Shown: positions 1 to 10,387, counted from the stretch's first letter. The stretch: DNA of 64,000 nt from Variovorax paradoxus (GCF_018614955.1 NZ_JAGGNV010000004.1:93519-157518); one strand, 5' to 3'. Numbers and translations are program-made. Notes: a model not told the origin generated them from the letters alone.

Positions 1-1745
<1,745 letters not shown>

Positions 1746-1797
1746 CCGAGGCCCCTCGTCAACGGACTTGACCCCCCGTGCCCGCTCGGCGCAGGCC

Positions 1798-2826
1798 TCA
1801 GCGCGGCACCCGCTGGCGCGTCGACGCGCGCACCACCAGCTCGGGCCGCAGCACGACGGTGGAGGCCGACAGCGCCTTGCCCTCGATCTCGTCGAACAGC
1901 ATCTCGGCCGCGCGCCAGCCGAGCTCGCGGTGCGGCAGGCGGATCGTGGTGAGCGGCGGATCGACCATGTCGACCAGCGGCATGTCGTTGTGGCCGGTGA
2001 TCGAGATGTCCTGCGGCACGCGCAGGCCCTGCGCGCGCAGCAGGTCGTAGGCGCCCAGCGCCACCAGGTCGTTGCAGCAGACCACGGCTTCGGGCCGATC
2101 GTTCTGCGCCAGCAGTTGCGCCATGGCCTTGCGGCCGGCCTCGCGGCTGTAGCCTTCGCATTCCGCCACGCACGCGAGCTCGAGGCCGCGATCGCGCAGC
2201 GCCTGTTCCACGCCCTGCCGGCGTGCGACGCCGGTCGGCACGTTCTGCGGCCCGGCCAGGTGCGCGATGCGGCGATGCCCCAGGGACGCCAGGTGGTCGA
2301 CCGCCAGCTTCATCGCGAGCCTGTCGTCGCTGACCACCGCGGGCAGGCGCCCGCTCTCGTCGGCGCGGTTCACCAGCACGGTGCGCATGCCGGCCTTCTT
2401 GAGGAAGTCGACCAGCGGATCGTCGCGCGTGGCGATGGCCATCACCAGCCCGTCGACCTGCTGCGCCAGCATGCGCTCGACCACCGGGCGCGCGAGCGCG
2501 TGATCCATCACGTTGGTCACGAAGACAAAGTAGCCGCGTGCCGCGGCGCTGGCCTCGATGCCCTGCAGGATGGGCGGGAACACCGGGTTGGTGATGTCCG
2601 GCACCAGCACGCCGATGGTGTGGGTGCGGCCGGTGCGCAGGGCCGAGGCCGCGCGGTTGGGCCGGTAGCCCAGGCGCTGCGCCGCCTCTTCCACCACGCG
2701 CAGGACCTCCTCGCTGATCAGCGCGCGCTTGTCCGGATTGAGCGCGCGCGAAACGGTCGAGACATGCACGCCGGCGGCCTGCGCCACGTCGCGGATGGTG
2801 ACCGGGGAGGACGGTGATGGGTTCAT
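1798..2826 (-). CDS. LacI-family transcriptional regulator
   Basis: This 342-residue protein has an N-terminal LacI helix-turn-helix at about residues 9-30 (TIRDVAQAAGVHVSTVSRAL), followed by the hinge and a periplasmic-binding-protein-like effector domain beginning near GVLVPDITNPVFPPIL. Length is normal for the family. It is transcribed away from the ring-cleavage operon that begins at 2962. A perfect LacI-type palindrome sits on the operon promoter, and a degenerate copy lies just upstream of this start codon, so it is probably the local repressor and may also control itself. The effector is not known; a sugar acid or an aromatic intermediate would fit the downstream genes. Confidence 0.93.
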   Translation of the reverse strand: MNPSPSSPVTIRDVAQAAGVHVSTVSRALNPDKRALISEEVLRVVEEAAQRLGYRPNRAASALRTGRTHTIGVLVPDITNPVFPPILQGIEASAAARGYFVFVTNVMDHALARPVVERMLAQQVDGLVMAIATRDDPLVDFLKKAGMRTVLVNRADESGRLPAVVSDDRLAMKLAVDHLASLGHRRIAHLAGPQNVPTGVARRQGVEQALRDRGLELACVAECEGYSREAGRKAMAQLLAQNDRPEAVVCCNDLVALGAYDLLRAQGLRVPQDISITGHNDMPLVDMVDPPLTTIRLPHRELGWRAAEMLFDEIEGKALSASTVVLRPELVVRASTRQRVPR

Positions 2827-2830
2827 TTAC

Positions 2831-2844
2831 TGCAAACGATTGAC
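2831..2844. promoter_or_regulatory. degenerate LacI-type operator
   Basis: TGCAAACGATTGAC keeps the complete left half (TGCAAACG) of the perfect palindrome at 2933-2946 and a weaker right half. It lies 4 bases upstream of the lacI-type start codon. The two sites start exactly 102 bp apart, a spacing that could allow a repression loop. Confidence 0.5.
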
Positions 2845-2903
2845 TTTGGCGAGAACCCAGAGTATCGCCTTGATTCTATTGGGGGCTCTGGAAAACCCCG
2901 TTC

Positions 2904-2931
2904 TTGCGCAAATTCCATTCATCGCCATAAT
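2904..2931 (+). promoter_or_regulatory. sigma70-type promoter of the catabolic operon
   Basis: TTGCGC (2904-2909) and CATAAT (2926-2931) are separated by 16 bases and resemble -35 and -10 boxes. The -10 box directly abuts the operator at 2933-2946, so a bound repressor would cover the transcription start. This assignment is by eye. Confidence 0.55.
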
Positions 2932-2932
2932 C

Positions 2933-2946
2933 TGCAAACGTTTGCA
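2933..2946. promoter_or_regulatory. perfect LacI-family operator palindrome
   Basis: TGCAAACGTTTGCA is a perfect 14-bp palindrome with the central CG typical of LacI/GalR-family operators. It lies 15 bases upstream of the dioxygenase start codon and immediately after the -10 box. Confidence 0.8.
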
Positions 2947-2961
2947 AAGAGAGACGACCCC

Positions 2962-3828
2962 ATGAACATCGTGACCACCCCCGATTCCGTGCTCCAGATC
3001 GCGACCGCCGCGATGGCCCGCACGCCCGACGAACGCCTGCGCACCGTGATGGTCGCGCTCACCCGCCACCTGCATGCCTTCGTCCAGGAAGTGCGCCTGA
3101 CCGAAGAGGAGTTCGAGCAGGCGCTCGAATTCATCGTCGGCATCGGCCAGGCCACCGGCGAGAAGAAGAACGAGGTGGTGCTGGCCGCCGACCTGCTCGG
3201 CGTCTCGACGCTGGTCGCGCTGCTCAACAACCAGGACCCGCAGGGCGAATCGCCGGCCGCGCTGCTCGGGCCCTTTTGGCGCGCCAATGCGCCGCTGTGC
3301 CGGGCCGGCGAGTCGATCGCGCGCTCGAGCACGCCGGGGGTTCCGCTCGAGGTGCGCGGCGTGGTGCGCGACACGCAAGGCCGGCCGCTTGCCGGCGCCA
3401 TCGTCGATGCCTGGCAGGCCTCGCCGGTGGGCCTGTACGAGAACCAGGACCCGGAGCAGGACGACATGAACCTGCGCGGCCGCTTCGAGACCGATGCCGA
3501 AGGCCGTTACCACTTCCGCACGGTGCGCCCGGCCGGCTACCCGGTGCCGACCGACGGGCCCTGCGGCGTCTTGCTGCGCGCGCAGCAGCGCCATCCCAAC
3601 CGGCCGGCGCACCTGCACTTCATGGTCAGCAAGCCCGGCCACAAGGTGCTGATCAGCCAAGTCTTCACCGACGACGACGAGAACCTCGAGAGCGACCCGG
3701 TGTTCGGCGTCACGCGCAAGCTGATCGGCTGCTTCGAGCCCGAGGGCGACGGACAGCAGGCCACGCTGCAGCACGACTTCGTGCTCGAACCCGGGGAAAT
3801 GAAGTTTCCTCGTCCTCCCATTCCCTGA
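2962..3828 (+). CDS. intradiol ring-cleavage dioxygenase (catechol/hydroxyquinol 1,2-dioxygenase family)
   Basis: This 288-residue enzyme has an N-terminal helical dimerisation domain (about 1-100) and a C-terminal beta-sandwich. The four non-heme Fe(III) ligands of the intradiol family are present: Tyr159 (GLYE), Tyr193 (AGYPVP), His217 and His219 (RPAHLHF). It opens a catechol or hydroxyquinol ring between the hydroxyls to give a cis,cis-muconate or maleylacetate. The sequence style resembles hydroxyquinol 1,2-dioxygenases more than classical CatA, but the substrate cannot be read from sequence. The ATG follows a purine-rich AAAGAGAG stretch. First gene of the LacI-controlled operon. No muconate cycloisomerase or maleylacetate reductase is present nearby, which is unusual. 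Confidence 0.92.
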   Translation: MNIVTTPDSVLQIATAAMARTPDERLRTVMVALTRHLHAFVQEVRLTEEEFEQALEFIVGIGQATGEKKNEVVLAADLLGVSTLVALLNNQDPQGESPAALLGPFWRANAPLCRAGESIARSSTPGVPLEVRGVVRDTQGRPLAGAIVDAWQASPVGLYENQDPEQDDMNLRGRFETDAEGRYHFRTVRPAGYPVPTDGPCGVLLRAQQRHPNRPAHLHFMVSKPGHKVLISQVFTDDDENLESDPVFGVTRKLIGCFEPEGDGQQATLQHDFVLEPGEMKFPRPPIP

Positions 3829-3849
3829 ACTTCCACGGACTCCACTCGC

Positions 3850-4614
3850 ATGAGCTTCGATCCCACACCCCGACTCGATGGCAAGGTGGCCGTCATCACC
3901 GGCGGCCTCGGCGCCATCGGCTATGCGACGGCCCAGCGTCTCGCGGCGCTCGGTGCCAGCTGCGTGCTGCTGCACCGCAAGGGCGACGACGCGGCCGAAC
4001 GCGCAGCGGCGCTGCCCACCGCCCAAAGACAGCGCCATGCCGCGCTGCGCGCCGACATCGTCGACACGCCGAGCCTGCAGCAGGCCGCGGCCGACGTAAA
4101 GGAGGGCTATGGGCGCTGCGACATCCTGGTCAACAGCGCCGGCCACACGCGGCCGATTCCGGCCGGCGACCTCGACGCACTCACCGACGAACTCATCGAT
4201 GAGCTGCTCGCCGCCAACTTCCGCGGCGTGTTCGCCACCATCCGCGCCTTCGCTCCGCTGCTCAAGGCGAGCGGCGACGGCCTCATCGTCAACATCTCGT
4301 CGATCGCCGGCTTCACCGGCGTCGCCAGCAACCTGGCCTACGTTGCGGCCAAGGCCGGGCTCGACGTGGTCGGCGATGCGCTGGCCAAGGCGCTGGCGCC
4401 CGCAGTGCGCGTGGTCTCGGTGTCGCCGGGCGCGGTCGAATCCGCCTTCGTGCCGGGCCGCGGCGAGGACTTCAAGAACAAGATGGCGAGCACCACGCCG
4501 CTCGGTCGCATCGGCAAGCCCGAAGACGTGGCCGCCACGGTGGAAGCGCTGGCCACCACGCTGCGCTTCGTGACCGGGACGCGCATCGTGGTCGATGGGG
4601 GGAGACATCTGTGA
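3850..4614 (+). CDS. short-chain dehydrogenase/reductase (SDR)
   Basis: Classical SDR of 254 residues: NAD(P)-binding TGGLGAIG at about 17-24, NSAG at about 95-98, catalytic Ser150/151 with Tyr164-xxx-Lys168 (YVAAK), and the VSPG motif after it. It would oxidise or reduce a hydroxyl/keto group on an intermediate of the pathway started by the upstream dioxygenase. Its last codon overlaps the start of the next gene by GTGA, so the two are translationally coupled. The substrate is unknown. Confidence 0.92.
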   Translation: MSFDPTPRLDGKVAVITGGLGAIGYATAQRLAALGASCVLLHRKGDDAAERAAALPTAQRQRHAALRADIVDTPSLQQAAADVKEGYGRCDILVNSAGHTRPIPAGDLDALTDELIDELLAANFRGVFATIRAFAPLLKASGDGLIVNISSIAGFTGVASNLAYVAAKAGLDVVGDALAKALAPAVRVVSVSPGAVESAFVPGRGEDFKNKMASTTPLGRIGKPEDVAATVEALATTLRFVTGTRIVVDGGRHL

Positions 4615-5495
4615 ACAGCAAAACTCTGATCACCTGCGCGGTCACCGGCAACCTGGTGAAGCCCGAGCAGACGCCGCACCTGCCGATCACGCCGGCGCAG
4701 ATCGCCGACGAATGCCTGGCCGCGGGCGAGGCCGGCGCCGGCCAGGTGCACATCCATGTGCGCGATCCCGAAAGCGGCAAGCCCTCGATGCAGGTCGAGC
4801 TCTACCGCGACGTCGTGGATCGCATCCGCCGGCAGAACCGCGAAGTCATCATCAACCTCACGACCGGGCCGGGCGGCCGCTTCGTTCCGAGCGAGGACGA
4901 CCCCAAGGTCTATGCGCCCGGCACCAGCCTCTTGCCGCCGGAAAAGCGCGTCGAGCACATCGCGCTGATCAAGCCCGACGTCTGCTCGCTCGATCTCAAC
5001 ACGATGAACTCGGGCCCCGACGTGGTCATCAACACGCCGAAGAACGTGCGCCGCATGGCGCGCGTGATCCGCGAAGCGGGCGTCAAGCCCGAGCTCGAGA
5101 TCTTCGACTCCGGCGACATCCACATGGCGCTGGACCTGATCGCCGACGGCACGCTCGAAGGGCCCGCGATGTGGACCCTGGTGCTGGGCGTGAAGTACGG
5201 CTTCATGCCGACGCCCGAGGCCGTAATGTACGCGCGCAGCATGCTGCCGCCCGGCGCCTTCTGGAGCGCCTTCGGCATCGGCCGCATGGAGTTCCCGATC
5301 GTGGCGCAGGCCTGGCTGCTGGGCGGCCATGTGCGCGTCGGCATGGAAGACAACATCTATCTCGAGCGCGGCGTGCTCGCGAAGAGCAACGCGGAGCTGG
5401 TGGCCAAGGCGCGCGACATCATCCAGAGCCTCGGAGGCGAAGTGGCGAGCGCGCGCGAGGCGCGCACGATGCTCGGCCTTTCGGGAGGGCGCTGA
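4611..5495 (+). CDS. BKACE-family beta-keto acid cleavage enzyme (DUF849)
   Basis: A 294-residue TIM-barrel enzyme starting with GTG at 4611, overlapping the SDR stop. It has the family hallmarks: LITCAVTG at the N-terminus, the zinc-binding pair His47/His49 in QVHIHVRDP, and Glu246 in GMEDNIYLE. BKACE enzymes condense a beta-keto acid with acetyl-CoA, releasing acetoacetate and a new acyl-CoA. The best-known member is Kce of lysine fermentation; substrates vary widely. Next to a ring-cleavage dioxygenase and an SDR it would plausibly cleave a keto acid derived from the opened ring. This is inference from context. Confidence 0.9.
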   Translation: MNSKTLITCAVTGNLVKPEQTPHLPITPAQIADECLAAGEAGAGQVHIHVRDPESGKPSMQVELYRDVVDRIRRQNREVIINLTTGPGGRFVPSEDDPKVYAPGTSLLPPEKRVEHIALIKPDVCSLDLNTMNSGPDVVINTPKNVRRMARVIREAGVKPELEIFDSGDIHMALDLIADGTLEGPAMWTLVLGVKYGFMPTPEAVMYARSMLPPGAFWSAFGIGRMEFPIVAQAWLLGGHVRVGMEDNIYLERGVLAKSNAELVAKARDIIQSLGGEVASAREARTMLGLSGGR

Positions 5496-5498
5496 GCG

Positions 5499-6500
5499 AT
5501 GAGCGCAGTTCTCAACACGACGACGACGGCGCGCGCCGTGCGCGTGCAGCAGAAAGCCGCCGACCTCGACGCGCTGAAGCTCGATTTCGCGGAGCAGCCC
5601 GAGCCTGTGGCCAAACCCGGCTTCGCGGTGGTGCGCGTCGGCGCAGCCGCCGTGAACCCCAGCGACGTGAAAGCCAGCCTGGGCCTGATGCCGCAAGCCG
5701 TGTGGCCGCGCACGCCGGGACGCGACTTCGCGGGCGTGGTGGTCTCGGGCCCGACCGAGTGGGTGGGCCGCGAGATCTACGGCTCGGGCGGCGACATCGG
5801 CATCACGCGCGACGGCTCGCACGCGCGCTTCCTGCTGCTGCCGGCGGAGGCCTTGCGCGATCGGCCGCGCAGCATCTCGATGGACGAGGCCGGCGCCGTC
5901 GGCGTGCCCTTCGTGACCGCCTATGAAGGCTTTCGCCGCAGCGGCATGCCGCAGGCGGGCCAGACGGTGCTGGTGCTGGGCGCGAACGGCAAGGTCGGCC
6001 AAGCCGCGGTGCAGCTCGCGGCGCAGGGCGGCGCACGCGTGATCGCGGTGCAGCGGCGCGCCGGCCCCTTCGAAGGCTTCGCGAGCGGACCGGTCGACGT
6101 GATCGATGCAAGCGCCGGCGATATCGCCGCCCAGGTGCGCGAACTCACGAACGGCCGCGGCGCCGACATCGTCTACAACACCGTCGGCAGCGCCTACTTC
6201 GAAGCCGCGAACAAGGCCATGGCCAAGGGCGCGACGCAGATCTTCATCGCCACGCACGACCGCGCCGTGCCCTTCGACATCTTCGCCTTCTACCGCGGCA
6301 TGCACACCTATGTGGGCATCGACTCGCTGGCGCTGGACTGCGTGGCCGCCACCGCGCAGCTCGATGCGATGCGCGAGGGCTTCGAGCGCGGCACCTTGAA
6401 GCCCTTTCCCGTGGCGCGCGCCTACGCGCTCGAAGACGCGGCCGAAGCCTACCGGCTGGTGCTCTCGGGCAGCACCGAGCGCGTCGTGCTGCGTCCCTGA
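5499..6500 (+). CDS. MDR-family NAD(P)-dependent oxidoreductase (quinone-reductase-like)
   Basis: A 333-residue medium-chain dehydrogenase/reductase with a GroES-like N-terminal half and a Rossmann nucleotide-binding motif GANGKVGQ at residues 161-168. No structural zinc cysteine cluster is evident, which places it with quinone oxidoreductase or enoyl reductase-like members rather than zinc alcohol dehydrogenases. It starts 3 bases after the BKACE stop, so it belongs to the same transcript. It probably reduces a double bond in a pathway intermediate, for example a muconate or maleylacetate derivative; this is inferred from position only. Confidence 0.88.
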   Translation: MSAVLNTTTTARAVRVQQKAADLDALKLDFAEQPEPVAKPGFAVVRVGAAAVNPSDVKASLGLMPQAVWPRTPGRDFAGVVVSGPTEWVGREIYGSGGDIGITRDGSHARFLLLPAEALRDRPRSISMDEAGAVGVPFVTAYEGFRRSGMPQAGQTVLVLGANGKVGQAAVQLAAQGGARVIAVQRRAGPFEGFASGPVDVIDASAGDIAAQVRELTNGRGADIVYNTVGSAYFEAANKAMAKGATQIFIATHDRAVPFDIFAFYRGMHTYVGIDSLALDCVAATAQLDAMREGFERGTLKPFPVARAYALEDAAEAYRLVLSGSTERVVLRP

Positions 6501-6509
6501 GGAAACGCC

Positions 6510-6869
6510 ATGCACGTCACCCGCTTCGACAACGCGCAGCCCTACGAGGCGCCCAACCACGTCGACATGCGCTGCCTGCGCCTGCAGGGCAAGGAGGCCG
6601 GGCCTTCGCTGCAGATGTGGATGGGCATGAGCCAGATCCTGCCCGGCGGCCACACCGGCCTCGACGGCTCGCCGGTCGAGAAGCTCTATCTGGTGCTCGA
6701 AGGCCAGCTGCATGTTGTGGCCGAGCTCGAGGGACAGCGCGACGAGCAGGTGCTGGGCCCCTACGACTCCTGCCGCTTCGCGCCGGGCGAGAAGCGGCAG
6801 CTCGTGAACCGCGGCAACCGGCCCGTGCTGGTCGCGCTGGTGATGGCGAATGCGCCGCCCGCCGGCTGA
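6510..6869 (+). CDS. small cupin-domain protein
   Basis: This 119-residue single cupin barrel shows the first cupin motif around GGHTGLDGSPVEKLYLVLEG and the second around GPYDSCRFAPGEKRQLVN. The metal-ligand set looks reduced (few histidines). It starts 9 bases after the MDR gene with a GAGGAAACGCC leader. Single cupins in catabolic operons can act as isomerases, decarboxylases or ligand sensors; none can be chosen here. Confidence 0.85.
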   Translation: MHVTRFDNAQPYEAPNHVDMRCLRLQGKEAGPSLQMWMGMSQILPGGHTGLDGSPVEKLYLVLEGQLHVVAELEGQRDEQVLGPYDSCRFAPGEKRQLVNRGNRPVLVALVMANAPPAG

Positions 6870-6913
6870 GCCCTTCTTCTCTTTCCCCCAACGATTCCAA
6901 CGGAGACAAACCC

Positions 6914-7897
6914 ATGACGACATTCCTCCCCGGCCGCCGCCAACTGATCGCGGCCGCGGCGCTGGCCGCCTGCGCCTTCACCGGCGCGCATGCGCAAGGC
7001 GACTGGCCGCGCGGCCAGACCGTGAAGCTGATCGTGCCCTTCACCGCGGGCAGCGGCACCGACATCGTGGCGCGGCTGGTGGCCGAGCGGCTCGGCCCGG
7101 CGCTGGGCACCAGCGTCATCATCGACAACAAGCCGGGCGCCGGCGGCACGCTGGGCGCGGCGCAGGTGGCGAAGGCGCCGGCCGACGGTTACACGCTGCT
7201 GGTCCACTCGGCGGGGCACCTGGTCAATCCTTCCATCTATCCCAACCTCTCCTACGACACGCTGAAGGACTTTGCGGGCGTGACGCCGATGGCGAGCCTG
7301 CCCAACATGCTGGTGGTGGCGCCCAACCGCTTTGCCGACGTGAAGGACCTGGTCGCCCAGGTCAAGGCCAAGCCCGGCGGCTTCAACTACGGCTCGGCCG
7401 GCAACGGCTCGGCCACGCACATGAACGCCGAGGTGTTCCGCCTGGCCGCCGGTGTGCAGGCGCAGCACGTGCCCTTCCGAGGCACGCCGGAGGCGATGAC
7501 CGAGGTGATGGGCGGACGCATCGACTGGTTCTTCGCGCCGATGGTGTCGGCGCTGCCGCTGGTGAAGGACGGCAAGCTCAAGGCGCTGGCGGTCGGCACC
7601 GGCAAGCGCTCGGGCGTGATGCCGCAGCTGCCCACGACCGTCGAAGCCGGCGTGCCCGGCTCGGAGTACCTGTTCTGGGTCGGCCTGTTCGCGCCGGCCA
7701 AGACGCCGAAGCCGGTGGTCGACCGCTTGCAGGCCGAGGTGGCGAAGATCATGGCGGCGCCCGATCTCAAGGAGCGCCTGGACAAGCTCGGCGCCGAGCC
7801 CTTCACCATGCCCTCGGCGCAGTTCGACAAGTTCATCGTCGACGAGACCGCGAAGGCGCAGCAGGTCGTGAAGGCGGCCGGCATCAAGGTCGATTGA
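6914..7897 (+). CDS. Bug/TctC-family periplasmic solute receptor
   Basis: A 327-residue tripartite tricarboxylate transporter receptor. It has an N-terminal signal with twin arginines (GRRQLIAAAALAACAF), likely cut after AHA at residue 27, and the family motifs VKLIVPFTAGSGTDIVAR, GASGT-like GAGGTLGAAQVAKA, and DGYTLL. The ATG at 6914 follows GGAGAC, which decides the start over upstream in-frame positions. It should deliver the operon's substrate, probably a carboxylate, but no TctA/TctB membrane subunits are nearby; orphan receptors are common in this family. Confidence 0.93.
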   Translation: MTTFLPGRRQLIAAAALAACAFTGAHAQGDWPRGQTVKLIVPFTAGSGTDIVARLVAERLGPALGTSVIIDNKPGAGGTLGAAQVAKAPADGYTLLVHSAGHLVNPSIYPNLSYDTLKDFAGVTPMASLPNMLVVAPNRFADVKDLVAQVKAKPGGFNYGSAGNGSATHMNAEVFRLAAGVQAQHVPFRGTPEAMTEVMGGRIDWFFAPMVSALPLVKDGKLKALAVGTGKRSGVMPQLPTTVEAGVPGSEYLFWVGLFAPAKTPKPVVDRLQAEVAKIMAAPDLKERLDKLGAEPFTMPSAQFDKFIVDETAKAQQVVKAAGIKVD

Positions 7898-7902
7898 AGG
7901 CC

Positions 7903-9900
7903 ATGAGCTTGTTCGGTGGCGCGTCGTCACGCGCCTGGCAGCACTGGTGCGACGCGGAATGCGCGCACGCCGAAGACGCCGCCGTTGCGGCACCGGAGCG
8001 TCGGCAATTCCTGCGCACTTCGCTCGGTGTCGCCGCCGGCGGCCTTTCGGGCCTCTGGCTTTCCGGCTGCGCCACCGCCTCGCCCGCGGCGCCGGCCGAC
8101 ACCGTGGTGCTGAACGCCCGCGTCGCGACCATGGACGCGAAAACACCGCGTGCCCAGGCATTCGCCATCGCGGGCGAGCAGTTCGCAGCCGTCGGCAGCG
8201 ACCGCGAGATTTCGCGCTGGGTCGGCCCGCGCACGCGTGTCATCGATGCAGAGGGCCGCTGCATCACGCCGGGCCTCATCGACTCGCATGCGCACTTCAT
8301 CCGCGGCGGGCTCACCTACACGCAGGAGCTGCGCTGGGACGGCGTGCCAACGCTCGCCGACGCGCTGCGCATGCTGCGCGAGCAGGCGCAGCGCACCCAG
8401 CCGCCGCATTGGGTGCAGGTGGTGGGCGGCTTCTCGCCCTACCAGTTCCGCGAGAAGCGGCTGCCGACCCTGAACGAGATCAACGCCGCCACCGGCGAGG
8501 TGCCCTGCTTCGTCATGAACCTCTACGACCGCGCGTTCCTGAATCGCGCGGCCTTGCGCGTGCTGGGCTGGAACCGCGACACGCCGAATCCCTTCGGCAG
8601 CACCCTCGAAAAAGACGCCGCCGGCAACCCGACCGGCCTGGTGGTCAACACCACCAGCCTGGGCGGGCTGGTCGCGCTGTTCGCGCGCGTGCCCAAGCTG
8701 TCGGATGCGGACCAGGCGCTGTCGACCGAGCTCTACATGCGCGAGATGAACCGGCTGGGCCTCACCAGCGTGGTCGATGCGGGCGGCGGCGGGCAGAACT
8801 ACCCGGAGCACTACGGCGGCATCCAGCAGCTCGCAAGCGAACGCCGGATGACGCTGCGCATCTCCTACAACCTGTTCGCGCAGCGCCCGGGCCAGGAGAT
8901 CGACGACTACAAGCTGTGGTCGCAGAAAGTCTCGCCCGGCCAGGGCGACGACTACCTGCGCATGGTGGGCGCCGGCGAATACATCCTGTGGGCCGCGACC
9001 GATCCGGCCAACTTCGGCAAGAGCGTCGCGCAGGCGCCCGCCATCATGGAATCGAAGCTGGCCGAGGTGGCGACCTACCTCGCCGGCAAGGGCTGGCCGA
9101 TCCGCATGCATGCGAGCTACGACGGCACGGCCGCGCGCATCCTCGACGTGCTCGAGAAGGTGAACCGTGAGGTGCCGCTCAAGAACCTGCGGTGGGCGCT
9201 CGACCATTGCGAAGGCCTGTCGCCGCGCTCGATGGAGCGCGTGGCCGCGATGGGCGGCCGCATCGCGATCCAGAACCGCATGTCACTCGACGGCGAGGTG
9301 TACGCGCAGACCTGGGGCCGCGAGGCCGCGGCCGATGCGCCGCCGATCGGCCGCATGCGCGCCATGGGCCTGCCGGTGGCCTGCGGCACCGATGCGAGCC
9401 GCGCGACCAGCTACAACCCCTGGGTCTCGCTGCATTGGCTGGTGACCGGCAAGACATTGGGCGACACGCGGCTCAACGCCGAGCGCAACCTGGTGAGCCG
9501 CGAGGTCGCGCTGCGCATGTGGACGCTCGAAGGCGCGGCACTGACCGGCGAAGACGATCGCAAGGGCTCGATCGCGCCCGGCAAGCTGGCGGATTTCGCG
9601 GTGCTGTCCGACGACTTCTTCGCGATCAAGGAGGACGACATCAAGGACATCACGGCCGTGCTCACCATGGTCGGCGGCGAGGTGGTGCACGCGAGCGGAC
9701 CCTTCGCGGCGCAGGCACCGGCCACCGTCAAGCCGATGCCCGACTGGCTGCCGGTCAATGTCTACGGCGGCTACCAGCACCGCCGCACCGGCAGCACCGC
9801 GTCGCACAGCGCAGGCTGCTGTGGCAGTCCCACAACGGCGCCGATCATCATCGGCGACCAGGGCGCGTGGCGTTACCAGTGCGGGTGCGCGGCGATCTGA
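7903..9900 (+). CDS. Tat-exported lipoprotein amidohydrolase (YtcJ-like, metal-dependent hydrolase)
   Basis: A 665-residue amidohydrolase-superfamily protein with the metal motif His129-Ala-His131 (DSHAHF) and a C-terminal metal-site region ACGTDASR and GSIAPGKLADF. The N-terminus carries RRQFLRTSLGVAAGG (residues 33-47) followed by a lipobox LSGC with Cys56, so it looks like a Tat-exported lipoprotein, preceded by an unusual 30-residue extension containing WCDAEC. The C-terminal tail after about residue 620 is cysteine-rich (AGCCG and QCGC), which is not normal for the family. It begins 5 bases after the Bug receptor. It may hydrolyse an amide or ester outside the membrane to provide the ligand. 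Confidence 0.88.
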   Translation: MSLFGGASSRAWQHWCDAECAHAEDAAVAAPERRQFLRTSLGVAAGGLSGLWLSGCATASPAAPADTVVLNARVATMDAKTPRAQAFAIAGEQFAAVGSDREISRWVGPRTRVIDAEGRCITPGLIDSHAHFIRGGLTYTQELRWDGVPTLADALRMLREQAQRTQPPHWVQVVGGFSPYQFREKRLPTLNEINAATGEVPCFVMNLYDRAFLNRAALRVLGWNRDTPNPFGSTLEKDAAGNPTGLVVNTTSLGGLVALFARVPKLSDADQALSTELYMREMNRLGLTSVVDAGGGGQNYPEHYGGIQQLASERRMTLRISYNLFAQRPGQEIDDYKLWSQKVSPGQGDDYLRMVGAGEYILWAATDPANFGKSVAQAPAIMESKLAEVATYLAGKGWPIRMHASYDGTAARILDVLEKVNREVPLKNLRWALDHCEGLSPRSMERVAAMGGRIAIQNRMSLDGEVYAQTWGREAAADAPPIGRMRAMGLPVACGTDASRATSYNPWVSLHWLVTGKTLGDTRLNAERNLVSREVALRMWTLEGAALTGEDDRKGSIAPGKLADFAVLSDDFFAIKEDDIKDITAVLTMVGGEVVHASGPFAAQAPATVKPMPDWLPVNVYGGYQHRRTGSTASHSAGCCGSPTTAPIIIGDQGAWRYQCGCAAI

Positions 9901-9922
9901 GCTTTTTGCTCTACCCTTCGCC

Positions 9923-10387
9923 ATGCCCGTTCTTCCCGCCATCCTGCTGTTCCTGCATCTGCTCGCTGCCGCCTTCTGGGTCGGCGGCATGGCCGCGATG
10001 CACTTCGCCGTTCGCCCCGCCGCCGTGGCGACGCTCGAGCCGCCGCTTCGGCTGCCCTTCATGGCGGATACGCTGTCGCGCTTCTTCGTCGGCGTGGCCA
10101 TCGCCATCGGCGTCCTGCTCGCCAGCGGTCTCTGGATGGTGATGCTCGCGGGCGGCTTTGCGCGCGTGCACTGGAGCGTGCATGCCATGCTCGGCGTCGG
10201 GCTGGTGATGATGGCCTTGTTCCTGCACGTCCGCTTCGCGCCCTACCCGCGCCTGCAGCGTGCGGCCGCGGCGCGCGAATGGCCGGTGGCTGCGGCGAAT
10301 CTCGGCACCATCCGCAAGCTGGTAGCGCTCAACCTCGCGCTCGGCGTGGCGGTGTTCGCGCTGGCGATCGTCGGGCGTGTGTTCTGA
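9923..10387 (+). CDS. CopD-like four-helix membrane protein
   Basis: A 154-residue integral membrane protein with four predicted helices, including LLFLHLLAAAFWVGGMAAMH, a helix ending in LLASGLWMVML, one after HWSVHAMLGVGL, and a last one ending IVGRVF. Conserved His residues sit near the helix ends (HLLAAAFWVGG; HWSVH; LFLHVRF). This matches the CopD/DUF2269-like integral membrane family. It starts 22 bases after the amidohydrolase gene and could be co-transcribed. The role (copper, heme or redox) is not known. Confidence 0.75.
   Translation: MPVLPAILLFLHLLAAAFWVGGMAAMHFAVRPAAVATLEPPLRLPFMADTLSRFFVGVAIAIGVLLASGLWMVMLAGGFARVHWSVHAMLGVGLVMMALFLHVRFAPYPRLQRAAAAREWPVAAANLGTIRKLVALNLALGVAVFALAIVGRVF

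Noticed and set aside
4338..6923. Very long open frame on the minus strand opposite the catabolic operon
   Set aside because: It is antisense to four convincing genes, has no domain, is rich in His/Arg/Ala as expected of the complement of GC-rich codons, and has no ribosome site.
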